Assembly: GCA_023441905.1 (NCBI GenBank)
Contig: JAEZNC010000148.1
Coordinates: forward strand, 1 to 13,584
Reading direction: 5' to 3'
From: Bacillota bacterium
GTDB taxonomy: Bacteria > Bacillota > Clostridia > Christensenellales > SZUA-584
Length of the DNA: 13,584 nucleotides
Shown here one piece after another: positions 6,224-12,828 of the stretch; position 1 is the stretch's first letter; each line of letters opens with the position of its first letter. The notes under the pieces are model-generated. The model had not been told where the DNA came from and searched no databases. It saw only the letters and a list, made by a program, of their open reading frames with translations. The position numbers were made by a program, and so were the translations under genes.

Positions 6224-8839
6224 TTAATACCCCCTGTGCGTGTCTATAACGCTGCCGTCAACCGCGTTGACAACGAGCAAAAGCTCTTTAAAGCCAAAGC
6301 CGTCCTTACTTTCTACAATGGAGTCCGTTTCTGATTCCATAAAACGTGTAACGGTTGTACCGTAAAAATTCCATACAGGAACAAGCAATCCGTCTTCTAT
6401 CGAATTTTGTTCTGCCACGCGCTGCAGTTCAAGAGCCACGCATGTGACATTAAAGGTTTTGTCCTCAATATGGTTCTCCTTAACCTCCGGTTCGTATGTA
6501 TCCCGCATACGCTGCTCGAAAACCTCCGCTGCGCGTGAAAAAGGTATCAGCGCAGACTTCTCTACGACTGTATCAGTCACGTTCAGTGGCGACATCCAGG
6601 TCAATGATACCACGCCCTCATCGTTAACGAGCATTTCAAGTGTTTCATAGTTCCATCTTCCAAAGTACTTTAAACCGGATAAGTCAGCTGATGTGCCTTC
6701 TTTAGCAATATCATTCTCAGTCTTTCCCAAGTCTCCTCCCGCTGTGCTGGAACCACGAAGGGTTGAACAAGGAATACCGTTAACGGTACGGCAGAAATAA
6801 ATATGGTAAGCGTAGTGTTTCGCAGGCGAGACAATTCCGTCATAATTGCCGAGATTTGCGTCGTCTTCAAGATACATGCTGCACAGATCCATATCCCCCG
6901 CGCCCGCCTTGTTCAGCAAATCTTCGCAGAACGCTTTGGCCTGCGCCGGAGACATTTTAAGTTTTTCGAGCACATTGGCATCATCAATCACAGTATTCTC
7001 ATTGACCGGTATCGGCGCGTTTTGACCGTAATTATACCCCAGCGCCATATTCGTATAAACGACGTGTGCATTGCGCCGCAATGGCATGCCACCAAAGCCG
7101 CCGCCCTCGTTCACATGCCAAACACCCTCTTTCATATCATTATTGTTCTGCACCCAAAATGTCGCGGCTTTTTCGTAATTTTTATAATCGGTCGTTGCAT
7201 TAAGCCCGTCATAATACGCCATGTGATTCCCATCCGGATCGGTAAGCTCCATTTGTTTTAACATCCCGTCGGATTCCGTAATGACCGTCTCGCTTTTTTC
7301 AGGCGCGGATTCATACTGCTTTTCCAGATGGGCTATTTGTTCGTCGAGCTGTGCCTGATCTCCCTCTGATGAATACTCGTCTGATCCTTTAAGCTTCTTT
7401 AGTCGGACAATACTCTCTAATATTTCGTCTTTCGTCTGTGGGCCGTTAACCACCTCATAAACAGTTTGCCCGTTAAACAGTGCTGAGAAAAGGCCGCTCA
7501 CCTGTTCCTGCGTGAAATCCGCCGCTTTAACGCGGTAAATGGGCATGCTGTCCGTGTCCGGTAAAGTAATAGGCGCATCGGCGGCGACAATTTTGAGTTT
7601 CCCGTCCCCAACGGTCACATTCGCCGAATACGTCTGCGGGGCATTCACCTGCTCCTTGATCGGCACAATCGCTTCGGTCTCGGCCAACGCTTTGTCAGGC
7701 GTTTCCACCGCTTTTTCGAGCATTGTGCTCTGATCCTTCCCCACCACCACGGGCTTATCGGGCGTCGGCTGGCACGCGGTCGTGAAGCACGCCGCCACCA
7801 TAATGACGGCCATTAATAAAGCAGTCAGACGTGCCGCGTGTCCCGTCCGGCTGCGCATAAATATGCCCCGTATGCGCCGCTCCACGGTTTTGCCTGTGCT
7901 CCCAAGCGCCATACCGAGCGCCAAACGCAACTGCGGCTTTGTGTGCATCGCAAGCACCGCCTGCGCATAGCGTGTTTTGCCGCCCGCACTCATCGGCTTT
8001 GTCACCATGCTGTCGCATGCCGTCTCCATATCGAGCCGCATCAGCTTGAAAGCGACCCAGACGACGGGGTTGAACCAATACACCGCGCGCAGCACCAGCC
8101 ACAGCAGACAGACGATGTGATCACCGCGCTGCAAATGTGTGAGCTCATGCCGCAGTGCAAAGCGCACGGCTTCCTCATCCTCAAGCTCCTTGGGTAGCAC
8201 CACCACAGGGCGCAGCCCCGCGCTCAGCGCGGGCGTCGGGAATCCGCTCACCACAGCCAGCCGCAGCTGATTACGGATATGCAGCTCGCTCGCAATCTCC
8301 AATGCTATCTGCCGCCAATGTTCGGGTACGCTTTCGCTGCCGTATTGAATGCGCCGTTTGAGCCTTTTTGATGACATCACCGCAAGCATGAGCAGTCCCC
8401 CCGATACGGCCAGCCAGACGGCGATCAGCACCGTTTCCCACGAGACAGGCGTTTGTGCTGCGGGCGCGGGTTGGCTCGCCGCCGTGGATGCTGTCGTGCC
8501 GTCTGCGTTTTTCGCTCCCATTTTATCGTGCGCTGTGGATTGACTTGTATCCGGCTGAGTCAGCGCCGGATTATTGCTATTGTTAAGCGTCACATCGTTG
8601 TTCAGCCCGTCAAGCAACGCTGACACATCCGTGGCGGGTGCCCCTACCGGTTTCGTAAACAGATGAAAACCCGCGTCAAACGTGATCGGCACGAGCAGCC
8701 GCGCAATCAGCAAAAACCATATGGTGTACATCAGCACAGGCGACGCATGCCTTTTGAGCAGCGCTCTGAAAACCAATATCGCGGCAAACAGCGCTGCTGA
8801 GTAGACGGTGATTTCGAGCAGAGTTGACAGCAGTTTCAT
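6224..8839 (-). CDS. BlaR1-like M56 membrane metallopeptidase with lipoprotein-type sensor domain (module A)
   Basis: This 871-residue protein is the paralogue of the M56 protein at 4054->1667. Membrane segments lie near residues 5-27, 33-55 and 134-155. A Thr/Ser/Ala-rich extracellular loop occupies about 60-130. The catalytic motif is H231-E-L-T-H235, with E272 in METACD as the likely third zinc ligand. The last membrane segment (about 337-352) ends in TTAC-QPTP (Cys356), a lipobox-like site, followed by about 515 residues homologous to the free lipoproteins. The terminal blocks are SALIPF, LLVPVWNFYG and VVNAVDGSVI. There is no recognisable penicillin-binding domain. The start ATG overlaps the repressor stop (ATGA) and follows AAAGGAGG at 9 bases. 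It presumably cleaves or triggers cleavage of the repressor 9219->8836 when the outer domain is engaged. The ligand is unknown. Confidence 0.9.
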   Translation of the reverse strand: MKLLSTLLEITVYSAALFAAILVFRALLKRHASPVLMYTIWFLLIARLLVPITFDAGFHLFTKPVGAPATDVSALLDGLNNDVTLNNSNNPALTQPDTSQSTAHDKMGAKNADGTTASTAASQPAPAAQTPVSWETVLIAVWLAVSGGLLMLAVMSSKRLKRRIQYGSESVPEHWRQIALEIASELHIRNQLRLAVVSGFPTPALSAGLRPVVVLPKELEDEEAVRFALRHELTHLQRGDHIVCLLWLVLRAVYWFNPVVWVAFKLMRLDMETACDSMVTKPMSAGGKTRYAQAVLAMHTKPQLRLALGMALGSTGKTVERRIRGIFMRSRTGHAARLTALLMAVIMVAACFTTACQPTPDKPVVVGKDQSTMLEKAVETPDKALAETEAIVPIKEQVNAPQTYSANVTVGDGKLKIVAADAPITLPDTDSMPIYRVKAADFTQEQVSGLFSALFNGQTVYEVVNGPQTKDEILESIVRLKKLKGSDEYSSEGDQAQLDEQIAHLEKQYESAPEKSETVITESDGMLKQMELTDPDGNHMAYYDGLNATTDYKNYEKAATFWVQNNNDMKEGVWHVNEGGGFGGMPLRRNAHVVYTNMALGYNYGQNAPIPVNENTVIDDANVLEKLKMSPAQAKAFCEDLLNKAGAGDMDLCSMYLEDDANLGNYDGIVSPAKHYAYHIYFCRTVNGIPCSTLRGSSTAGGDLGKTENDIAKEGTSADLSGLKYFGRWNYETLEMLVNDEGVVSLTWMSPLNVTDTVVEKSALIPFSRAAEVFEQRMRDTYEPEVKENHIEDKTFNVTCVALELQRVAEQNSIEDGLLVPVWNFYGTTVTRFMESETDSIVESKDGFGFKELLLVVNAVDGSVIDTHRGY

Positions 8840-9219
8840 TGTTCTGTGCCTCCTTTCGAAAGCCTAACGAGCAGAGCGCTGAGCTCGGCGTGTTCCTCCG
8901 CGTTAAGCCCGCTCTCTTCTATCATACTGACCAACAGCTCCTTGGCGCTGCCTTCGCTGACCTTTTGCAGCAGCCCTTTGCCTTCCGCGCGTATGCACGC
9001 ATGCTTGTCCGCAATCGCGTAGTAAAACTTGTCGCGTCCCTTGGCTTCAAAGCCCGCCAGCCCTTTTTCGCAGAGCTTGCGAAGGTAGGAGGCGTAGGTA
9101 CGGTAGCTCCAGCTTATTTTTCCGTCCATTGAAGCGATCACCTCCGACAATGTCTGCGGGCGCTTGTCCCACAGCGCCTCCATCACTGCCCATTCGGGAT
9201 ATGTCAGTGTTTCTTTCAT
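8836..9219 (-). CDS. BlaI/MecI-family transcriptional repressor (module A)
   Basis: This 127-residue winged-helix repressor starts MKETLTYPEWAVMEALWDKR and continues with TYASYLRKLCEKGLAGFEAK, matching the BlaI/MecI pattern. An ATG six codons upstream (9237) is rejected as the start because GGAGG (9231-9227), 7 bases before 9219, is the obvious ribosome site and the earlier ATG would lie across it. The C-terminal part (about 85-120) should dimerise. The region equivalent to the staphylococcal BlaI cut site reads LLVSMIEE, not Asn-Phe. It probably represses its own promoter through the 20-base palindrome upstream and is released by the coupled M56 protein. Confidence 0.9.
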   Translation of the reverse strand: MKETLTYPEWAVMEALWDKRPQTLSEVIASMDGKISWSYRTYASYLRKLCEKGLAGFEAKGRDKFYYAIADKHACIRAEGKGLLQKVSEGSAKELLVSMIEESGLNAEEHAELSALLVRLSKGGTEQ

Positions 9220-9257
9220 GCGCGCGCCTCCAATCACAAAACTAACATTGGCATTTT

Positions 9258-9277
9258 ATGATTACAATTGTAATCAT
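9258..9277 (-). promoter_or_regulatory. Operator of module A, perfect 20-base palindrome
   Basis: ATGATTACAATTGTAATCAT is its own reverse complement. Its core TTACAATTGTAA contains the TACA...TGTA pattern known from BlaI/MecI operators. It contains the whole -10 of the repressor promoter, so binding would block RNA polymerase directly. The sequence is clearly different from the module B dyads. Confidence 0.85.
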
Positions 9278-9295
9278 TGCGGAAGTATTTGTCAA
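9267..9295 (-). promoter_or_regulatory. Promoter of the module A repressor-M56 operon
   Basis: Minus-strand TTGACA (9295-9290), 17 bases, TACAAT (9272-9267). The leader to the ATG at 9219 is about 40 bases. The -10 hexamer is part of the palindromic operator. Confidence 0.82.
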
Positions 9296-9325
9296 TCTTG
9301 TTTTTCCATTATTTTTTATATCAAG

Positions 9326-9355
9326 AAATAAAAAGACGGCGCGTGCCGTGCCGTC
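9326..9355 (-). terminator. Intrinsic terminator downstream of the HEAT-like gene
   Basis: Minus strand: GACGGC (9355-9350), a 9-base loop that could pair further, GCCGTC (9340-9335), then TTTTTATTTC. It separates the HEAT-like gene from the module A promoter. Confidence 0.7.
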
Positions 9356-9382
9356 CATAGTGTCAAAAAAGTCTCTTATCTT

Positions 9383-9446
9383 GGCCCCCTCTGAGGACTA
9401 CCCGCAGGGTGGAATGGGGGCTGTCACCGATAGGTGACTGGGGGAG
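9383..9446. repeat. GC-rich interspersed palindromic element (candidate)
   Basis: The stretch starts GGCCCCCTCTGAGG and ends TGGGGGAG. It contains CCCCC/GGGGG arms around ACCC-GCA-GGGT, followed by a perfect hairpin GTCACC-GATA-GGTGAC (9423-9438). Read on the minus strand it begins CTCCCCCAGTCACC and ends AGAGGGGGCC. This layout resembles the short extragenic palindromic repeats scattered through many gut Clostridia. Only one copy is in the window, so its repeat nature rests on recalled resemblance. The rest of 9356-9572 shows no gene. Confidence 0.5.
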
Positions 9447-9572
9447 AGAAAATGGCTTGAGAACGATCTACAGCCAATCCATCCCTTTGGGATAGACGTG
9501 TGGGGGGAGGTGTAAATACGCTTTATCAACAGCCTGTTTCGGTGCTATTTGCGCCGTCCCTGTTGTTTCAGT

Positions 9573-10178
9573 TCAAAGCTCTTTTCTGATTTGTTTTTTC
9601 GATTTTTCGTCGAGTATGCCGCCCAATAGCGCATCGGATATATAATCGTCAATGGCGTCAGAGGGCTTTATCCGCCTGACCTTCAGCAGCACCTGCAAAA
9701 TATCGAGCAGTATCAGCTTTTGCATGGTGGATCTTAACGCACCGATGTCCACCTGCATAAGCTTGCACGCGATGCGGTCAAGCAGGTGCGTCTTGAATGG
9801 AATCACCTGTTCAAGGGCTTGTATGCACTGGCGCGCCGTGATCGGTTTTTCGTCGTCAACGCCGGCAAGATAGTCATCCAAAGAGGCATCGAGTTTATTC
9901 TGTGCATCCCATCTGGCGTTTGCGGCCATCAGCATCAGGCCGATGCTGCGCTGGTATGAGTTTTCGCTTTTGAGCTTGGCTGTTAACGTATCAAAATATG
10001 GATACACGTCATCAAAGCTTTCGCTGCGGCTTTGCAGCAGCAGCAGCGAGGGGTATCTCAGCTTATCATCCTTCTCCTCCAACAGCGCGACGAGCTCTTT
10101 GATGTCGTCCCCAGTCAGCGTTTTTGCTGCTTCGGAAATGCGCTCCTTGTCAAGCGATATGAGAGCGTCAAGCGTCAT
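9573..10178 (-). CDS. Small HEAT-repeat-like helical protein (family often labelled 'SufBD protein')
   Basis: This 201-residue protein has no signal peptide or membrane span and should be cytoplasmic. The sequence is almost wholly helical, with paired helices such as DDIKELVALLEEKDDKLRYP, DVYPYFDTLTAKLKSENSYQ and RSIGLMLMAANARWD, and a central DEKPITARQCIQALEQVIPF block. This pattern matches the short HEAT-like proteins common in Clostridia that carry the misleading name 'SufBD protein'; I see no Fe-S cluster assembly motif. The start at 10178 is well supported by AAGGAGGGG 8 bases upstream. No clear promoter lies directly before it. The nearest is that of the decayed repressor gene upstream (10474-10502), so it may be transcribed from there. 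A terminator follows at 9326-9355. The function is unknown; protein-protein binding is likely. Confidence 0.8.
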   Translation of the reverse strand: MTLDALISLDKERISEAAKTLTGDDIKELVALLEEKDDKLRYPSLLLLQSRSESFDDVYPYFDTLTAKLKSENSYQRSIGLMLMAANARWDAQNKLDASLDDYLAGVDDEKPITARQCIQALEQVIPFKTHLLDRIACKLMQVDIGALRSTMQKLILLDILQVLLKVRRIKPSDAIDDYISDALLGGILDEKSKKQIRKEL

Positions 10179-10229
10179 GGTGAAATCCCCTCCTTGTTTC
10201 CATTTTCCCTGCGTATTTCAAAACAGGGT

Positions 10230-10430
10230 TTAGCAGCCTATCGTCTCGTCAACGGGGCTGCCGTCCGCAGCGTTAATCGTCGTCAAAGCTCATCACCATG
10301 CCGCCTTTAACGTGCATGGAAATCATCTCGCTTTCATAATGGGCTTTAAGCTGCTCCATATCCTCATTCCGGGCTTTTTCCACAGCACCCGAAGTATCAT
10401 CCATTCGCAGTCAAGCAGCGTCTTATCCAT
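10230..10430 (-). pseudogene. Decayed third module: BlaI N-terminus plus sensor-domain C-terminus
   Basis: From 10430 the minus strand encodes MDKTLLDCEWMILRVLWKKP, a clear BlaI N-terminus matching the repressor at 4452->4051 at 14 of the first 21 residues. The match stops at about 10368 and the frame closes at 10323. Near the other end a second frame encodes LTTINAADGSPVDETIGC before TAA at 10230. This matches the terminal block LTINAIDGSVI of the lipoprotein 6089->4575 and its relatives. Between them another frame reads EDMEQLKAHYESEMISM to a stop and matches nothing I recognise. The simplest reading is a complete repressor-M56-lipoprotein module that lost nearly all its length by internal deletion, leaving its two ends. 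AAAGG lies before the BlaI start. Confidence 0.72.
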
Positions 10431-10445
10431 ATCATCAACCTTTCG

Positions 10446-10465
10446 TATCTTGTAAAAACAAGATA
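10446..10465 (-). promoter_or_regulatory. Operator-like dyad of the decayed module
   Basis: TATCTTGT-AAAA-ACAAGATA is a perfect inverted repeat with 8-base arms. A further TCTTG half-site lies at 10469-10473. It sits just downstream of the -10, the same relative place as the module B operators, whose half-site TCTTAT it resembles but does not equal. Confidence 0.62.
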
Positions 10466-10473
10466 TTGTCTTG

Positions 10474-10502
10474 ATATTACAATAGACGATTATAATTGCC
10501 AA
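10474..10502 (-). promoter_or_regulatory. Surviving promoter of the decayed module
   Basis: Minus-strand TTGGCA (10502-10497), 17 bases, TAATAT (10479-10474). The transcript would cross the fragment and enter the HEAT-like gene at 10178; I see no terminator between them (the CCCTG/CAGGG hairpin at 10207-10228 has no T-run). Confidence 0.65.
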
Positions 10503-10592
10503 TACAACCAGGCGCTTCATATTCTATTTTTTTCGCTTATCAGATAAAATGCAATGAAATGCGATGAAATGAATGTTCCGCTGATGCTTGTT

Positions 10593-10742
10593 TTAAGCCA
10601 GAAGCGCCGGAATAATGCTGTAGATGCAAACCAGAAAAGCAGCGATGCCAAGGATAATAATCATGGAAACCACAAAAGCTTTTGTCTTCGTATCGCTTGG
10701 TTCATCATGAGCCACCCAAATATGTTTAATATCTTTTTCCAT
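10593..10742 (-). CDS. Small single-span membrane protein (hypothetical)
   Basis: This possible 49-residue protein has a charged N-terminal part (MEKDIKHIWVAHDEPSDTKT) and one membrane segment, about residues 22-45 (AFVVSMIIILGIAAFLVCIY). The start at 10742 is chosen over an ATG at 10829 because AAAGGGGGG lies 4 bases upstream and the N-terminal extension is not protein-like. A promoter-like pair lies at 10842-10870. I do not recognise a family. Downstream, 10521-10592 is AT-rich, holds a short imperfect direct repeat (GCAATGAAAT/GCGATGAAAT, 10551-10570), and has no clear terminator. Confidence 0.55.
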   Translation of the reverse strand: MEKDIKHIWVAHDEPSDTKTKAFVVSMIIILGIAAFLVCIYSIIPALLA

Positions 10743-10841
10743 GCTGCCCCCCTTTCGCTTCGGCTGATGTAAAAAACGAAAACTGTCTTGTAACCGCCGT
10801 CTTTGCCAGCATTGCAGTGTTGATGACACATTAACATCATT

Positions 10842-10870
10842 ATTTTACACCTATTTTTAATATTTGTCAT
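10842..10870 (-). promoter_or_regulatory. Putative promoter for the small membrane protein
   Basis: Minus-strand ATGACA (10870-10865), 17 bases, TAAAAT (10847-10842). This would leave a leader of about 90 bases before the start at 10742. The rest of this divergent 314-base gap (10743-11056) is AT-rich with no other gene. Confidence 0.45.
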
Positions 10871-10942
10871 TGTTTGTTTTAATCGCTAGGTTGTATGTAA
10901 CATCGATCTCTATATAAACATAAATTAACATATTCTATACAC

Positions 10943-10961
10943 GGAAAGGAATCACCTTTCC
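10943..10961 (+). promoter_or_regulatory. Inverted repeat upstream of the phosphate transporter promoter
   Basis: GGAAAGG-AATCA-CCTTTCC is a perfect 7-base inverted repeat about 12 bases before the -35 at 10973. No T-run follows in either direction, so it is not a terminator. It could be a regulator site, but no regulator is identified. Confidence 0.4.
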
Positions 10962-10972
10962 CGATTCTGCAA

Positions 10973-11001
10973 ATGACAAACGCCAATCTATTCGGTATAA
11001 T
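10973..11001 (+). promoter_or_regulatory. Promoter of the Na+/Pi cotransporter gene
   Basis: ATGACA (10973-10978), 17 bases, TATAAT (10996-11001). The leader to the ATG at 11057 is about 50 bases. No obvious Pho-box-type direct repeats were seen. Confidence 0.6.
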
Positions 11002-11056
11002 TTAAAATGCGAGGTGTGCATATTGCCACGCATAAAATACTATCGGAGGATACTAC

Positions 11057-12676
11057 ATGACTTTTGCAGCGGTATTTTTACTGTTGGGCGGCCTCGGCAT
11101 GTTCTTGTATGGCATGAAGATGATGTCGGACGGGCTCGAATACGCGGCGGGAGACCGGATGCGCCGGGTACTTGAGGTGCTGACAAACAGACGACTGGCT
11201 GCAGTCGGCGTCGGTGCGGGTGTTACCGCGGTGATTCAAAGCTCTTCGGCCACCACCGTAATGGTGGTCGGTTTTGTAAACGCAGGACTGATGACATTGC
11301 TTCAAGCCACAGGCGTGATTATGGGTGCCAACATCGGCACCACCATCACAGCACAACTTATTGCTTTTCAATTATCGGATATCGCGCCGCTGATTTTATT
11401 TTTGGGCATGGTATTCACCGTTTTTATCAAAAAGCGCCTTATCTCCCGAATAGGCGAAATCATATTGGGCTTTGGAATATTGTTTGTCGGCCTGACACTG
11501 ATGTCGGAGGCGATGAAGCCCTTGCAGGAAGTCGAAGCCTTCCGCAATCTGCTCGTGAGTTTTAAAAGCCCCGTGGTCGGCGTGCTGTTTGGTGCCATAT
11601 TCACCGCCATTATCCAAAGCTCATCCGCATCTGTCGGTATCTTGCAGGCGCTGGCGGGGCTTGGGCTGATCGGCCTTGACTCGGCTGTTTTTGTGATACT
11701 CGGCCAGAACATCGGCACATGTATCACTGCGATACTCGCAGCCATCGGCACGAGCGCCAACTCCAAACGAACCGCGGGTATTCACCTGATGTTCAATATC
11801 ATCGGCACTATCATCTATCTCATTGCGCTCACCGCATTTCCGTCTATTGTTGCATGGGTCGCGTCGTGGTCCCCTGCCGATGTCTCGCGTCAGATCGCAA
11901 ACTTCCATACTCTGTTCAACTTGACTGTCACGATTATGCTCTTTCCGTTTGCCAAGCTGATGGTTAAGCTCATCACGCGCATCATTCCGGACAATCACGA
12001 ACCCGACCGTGTTGAGAAAAAACTAATTTTCTTGGACGAGCGTATCGCCCAGACGCCCTCTATTGCGCTGAACCAGACGCTCAAGGAATTGAGCCGTTTG
12101 GGAGATATCTCTGCGGAGAACTTGAGGCGTTCTCTCGATGCTTTCTTCAACCGGGACGAGCAAAAAGCAGAACGTGTGTTCAATGTAGAAAAAACAATTG
12201 ATTATATTACCCAAAATATCACCCATTATCTTATCGAATTCCGTGGTATGGATCTCTCTGAGTACGACCTGAAAACATTGGGCAGCCTGCATCATGTGGT
12301 GATCGACATGGAACGTATCGGCGATCTTGCGGAGAACATTGCCGGATTCTCGCTTTCATTGATTGAGCGCAGGTCTCATATGTCACCCGATGCACAGGAA
12401 GAGCTGCATACCATGGCGGAAAAGACGATGGAGACCTTACAGCTGAGTCTGGAAGCGTTCCGTCGGCGCGATCTAACCAAGATCAAAGAAATAAACAACA
12501 TGGAGCAGCAAGTCGACGAAATGAAAAAGCAGTATATGAACCGTCATATCGACAGGCTGCAGGACAAGTCCTGCGACCCTCAGGTGGGCGTCGTGTTTAC
12601 GAATATGGTGGCTACTCTTGAACGTATTGCCGATCATGCCACGAATATTGCGTTTTCTATTGAAGAAAGAGACTGA
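11057..12676 (+). CDS. Na+/phosphate cotransporter with C-terminal PhoU-like domain
   Basis: This 539-residue membrane protein should import phosphate with sodium, or in some relatives export it. Two inverted Na_Pi_cotrans repeats are visible. The first carries QSSSATT (residues 61-67) and GANIGTT (90-96); the second carries QSSSAS (187-192) and GQNIGT (216-221). These QSSS motifs are the substrate-site signature of the NptA/PNaS family. Membrane segments fill residues 1 to about 310. From about 320 to the end is a soluble helical domain with PhoU features (repeated ERI-D-A-NIA patterns such as DMERIGDLAENIAGF and ERIADHATNIAFSIEE), typical of the bacterial YjbB-type fusion and probably regulatory. 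GGAGG 7 bases before the ATG supports the start. Length and order fit the family. It is monocistronic, with a promoter at 10973 and a terminator at 12693. Confidence 0.95.
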   Translation: MTFAAVFLLLGGLGMFLYGMKMMSDGLEYAAGDRMRRVLEVLTNRRLAAVGVGAGVTAVIQSSSATTVMVVGFVNAGLMTLLQATGVIMGANIGTTITAQLIAFQLSDIAPLILFLGMVFTVFIKKRLISRIGEIILGFGILFVGLTLMSEAMKPLQEVEAFRNLLVSFKSPVVGVLFGAIFTAIIQSSSASVGILQALAGLGLIGLDSAVFVILGQNIGTCITAILAAIGTSANSKRTAGIHLMFNIIGTIIYLIALTAFPSIVAWVASWSPADVSRQIANFHTLFNLTVTIMLFPFAKLMVKLITRIIPDNHEPDRVEKKLIFLDERIAQTPSIALNQTLKELSRLGDISAENLRRSLDAFFNRDEQKAERVFNVEKTIDYITQNITHYLIEFRGMDLSEYDLKTLGSLHHVVIDMERIGDLAENIAGFSLSLIERRSHMSPDAQEELHTMAEKTMETLQLSLEAFRRRDLTKIKEINNMEQQVDEMKKQYMNRHIDRLQDKSCDPQVGVVFTNMVATLERIADHATNIAFSIEERD

Positions 12677-12692
12677 ACATAGTGCACATTTT

Positions 12693-12718
12693 GCCCCGCG
12701 TATGCGGGGCTTTTATTT
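12693..12718 (+). terminator. Intrinsic terminator of the Na+/Pi cotransporter gene
   Basis: GCCCCGC-GTAT-GCGGGGC (12693-12710) is followed by TTTTATTTT, 16 bases after the stop codon. It is a strong, perfectly paired stem. Confidence 0.92.
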
Positions 12719-12804
12719 TGCATCGGCATTGCTCAGGTATGTCGATGCGGCCACAAAGGCATTCTCTGATTATAACGGTACGACACAAATAACATTGATC
12801 ATTT

Positions 12805-12828
12805 TGCACAACACTTAAGTGTTGTGCA
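12805..12828. repeat. Perfect 24-base palindrome in an intergenic gap
   Basis: The arm TGCACAACACTT is followed directly by its exact reverse complement, centred on TTAA. No T-run follows on either strand, so it is a poor terminator. The surrounding gap (12719-12952) otherwise shows only AT-rich sequence and no gene. It could be a dimeric regulator site or a remnant of a mobile end. Confidence 0.6.

Noticed and set aside
1667..9219. A beta-lactam resistance regulator (blaR1/blaI) controlling a beta-lactamase.
   Set aside because: The M56 proteins lack a recognisable penicillin-binding sensor domain, and no beta-lactamase or PBP gene lies in the window. Only the family names of the protease and repressor carry over.
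9383..9515. A riboswitch or structured RNA in the GC-rich intergenic region.
   Set aside because: The pairing is explained by short palindromic arms typical of interspersed repeats; no known riboswitch core was recognised and no gene start follows closely with fitting orientation.
10207..10228. A terminator between the decayed module and the HEAT-like gene (CCCTG...CAGGG).
   Set aside because: The stem is only 5 base pairs with a 12-base loop and is followed by AAAATGG on the minus strand, with no T-run.
10551..10570. A tandem repeat array or CRISPR-like repeat (GCAATGAAAT/GCGATGAAAT).
   Set aside because: Only two short imperfect units, with no spacers and no cas genes nearby.
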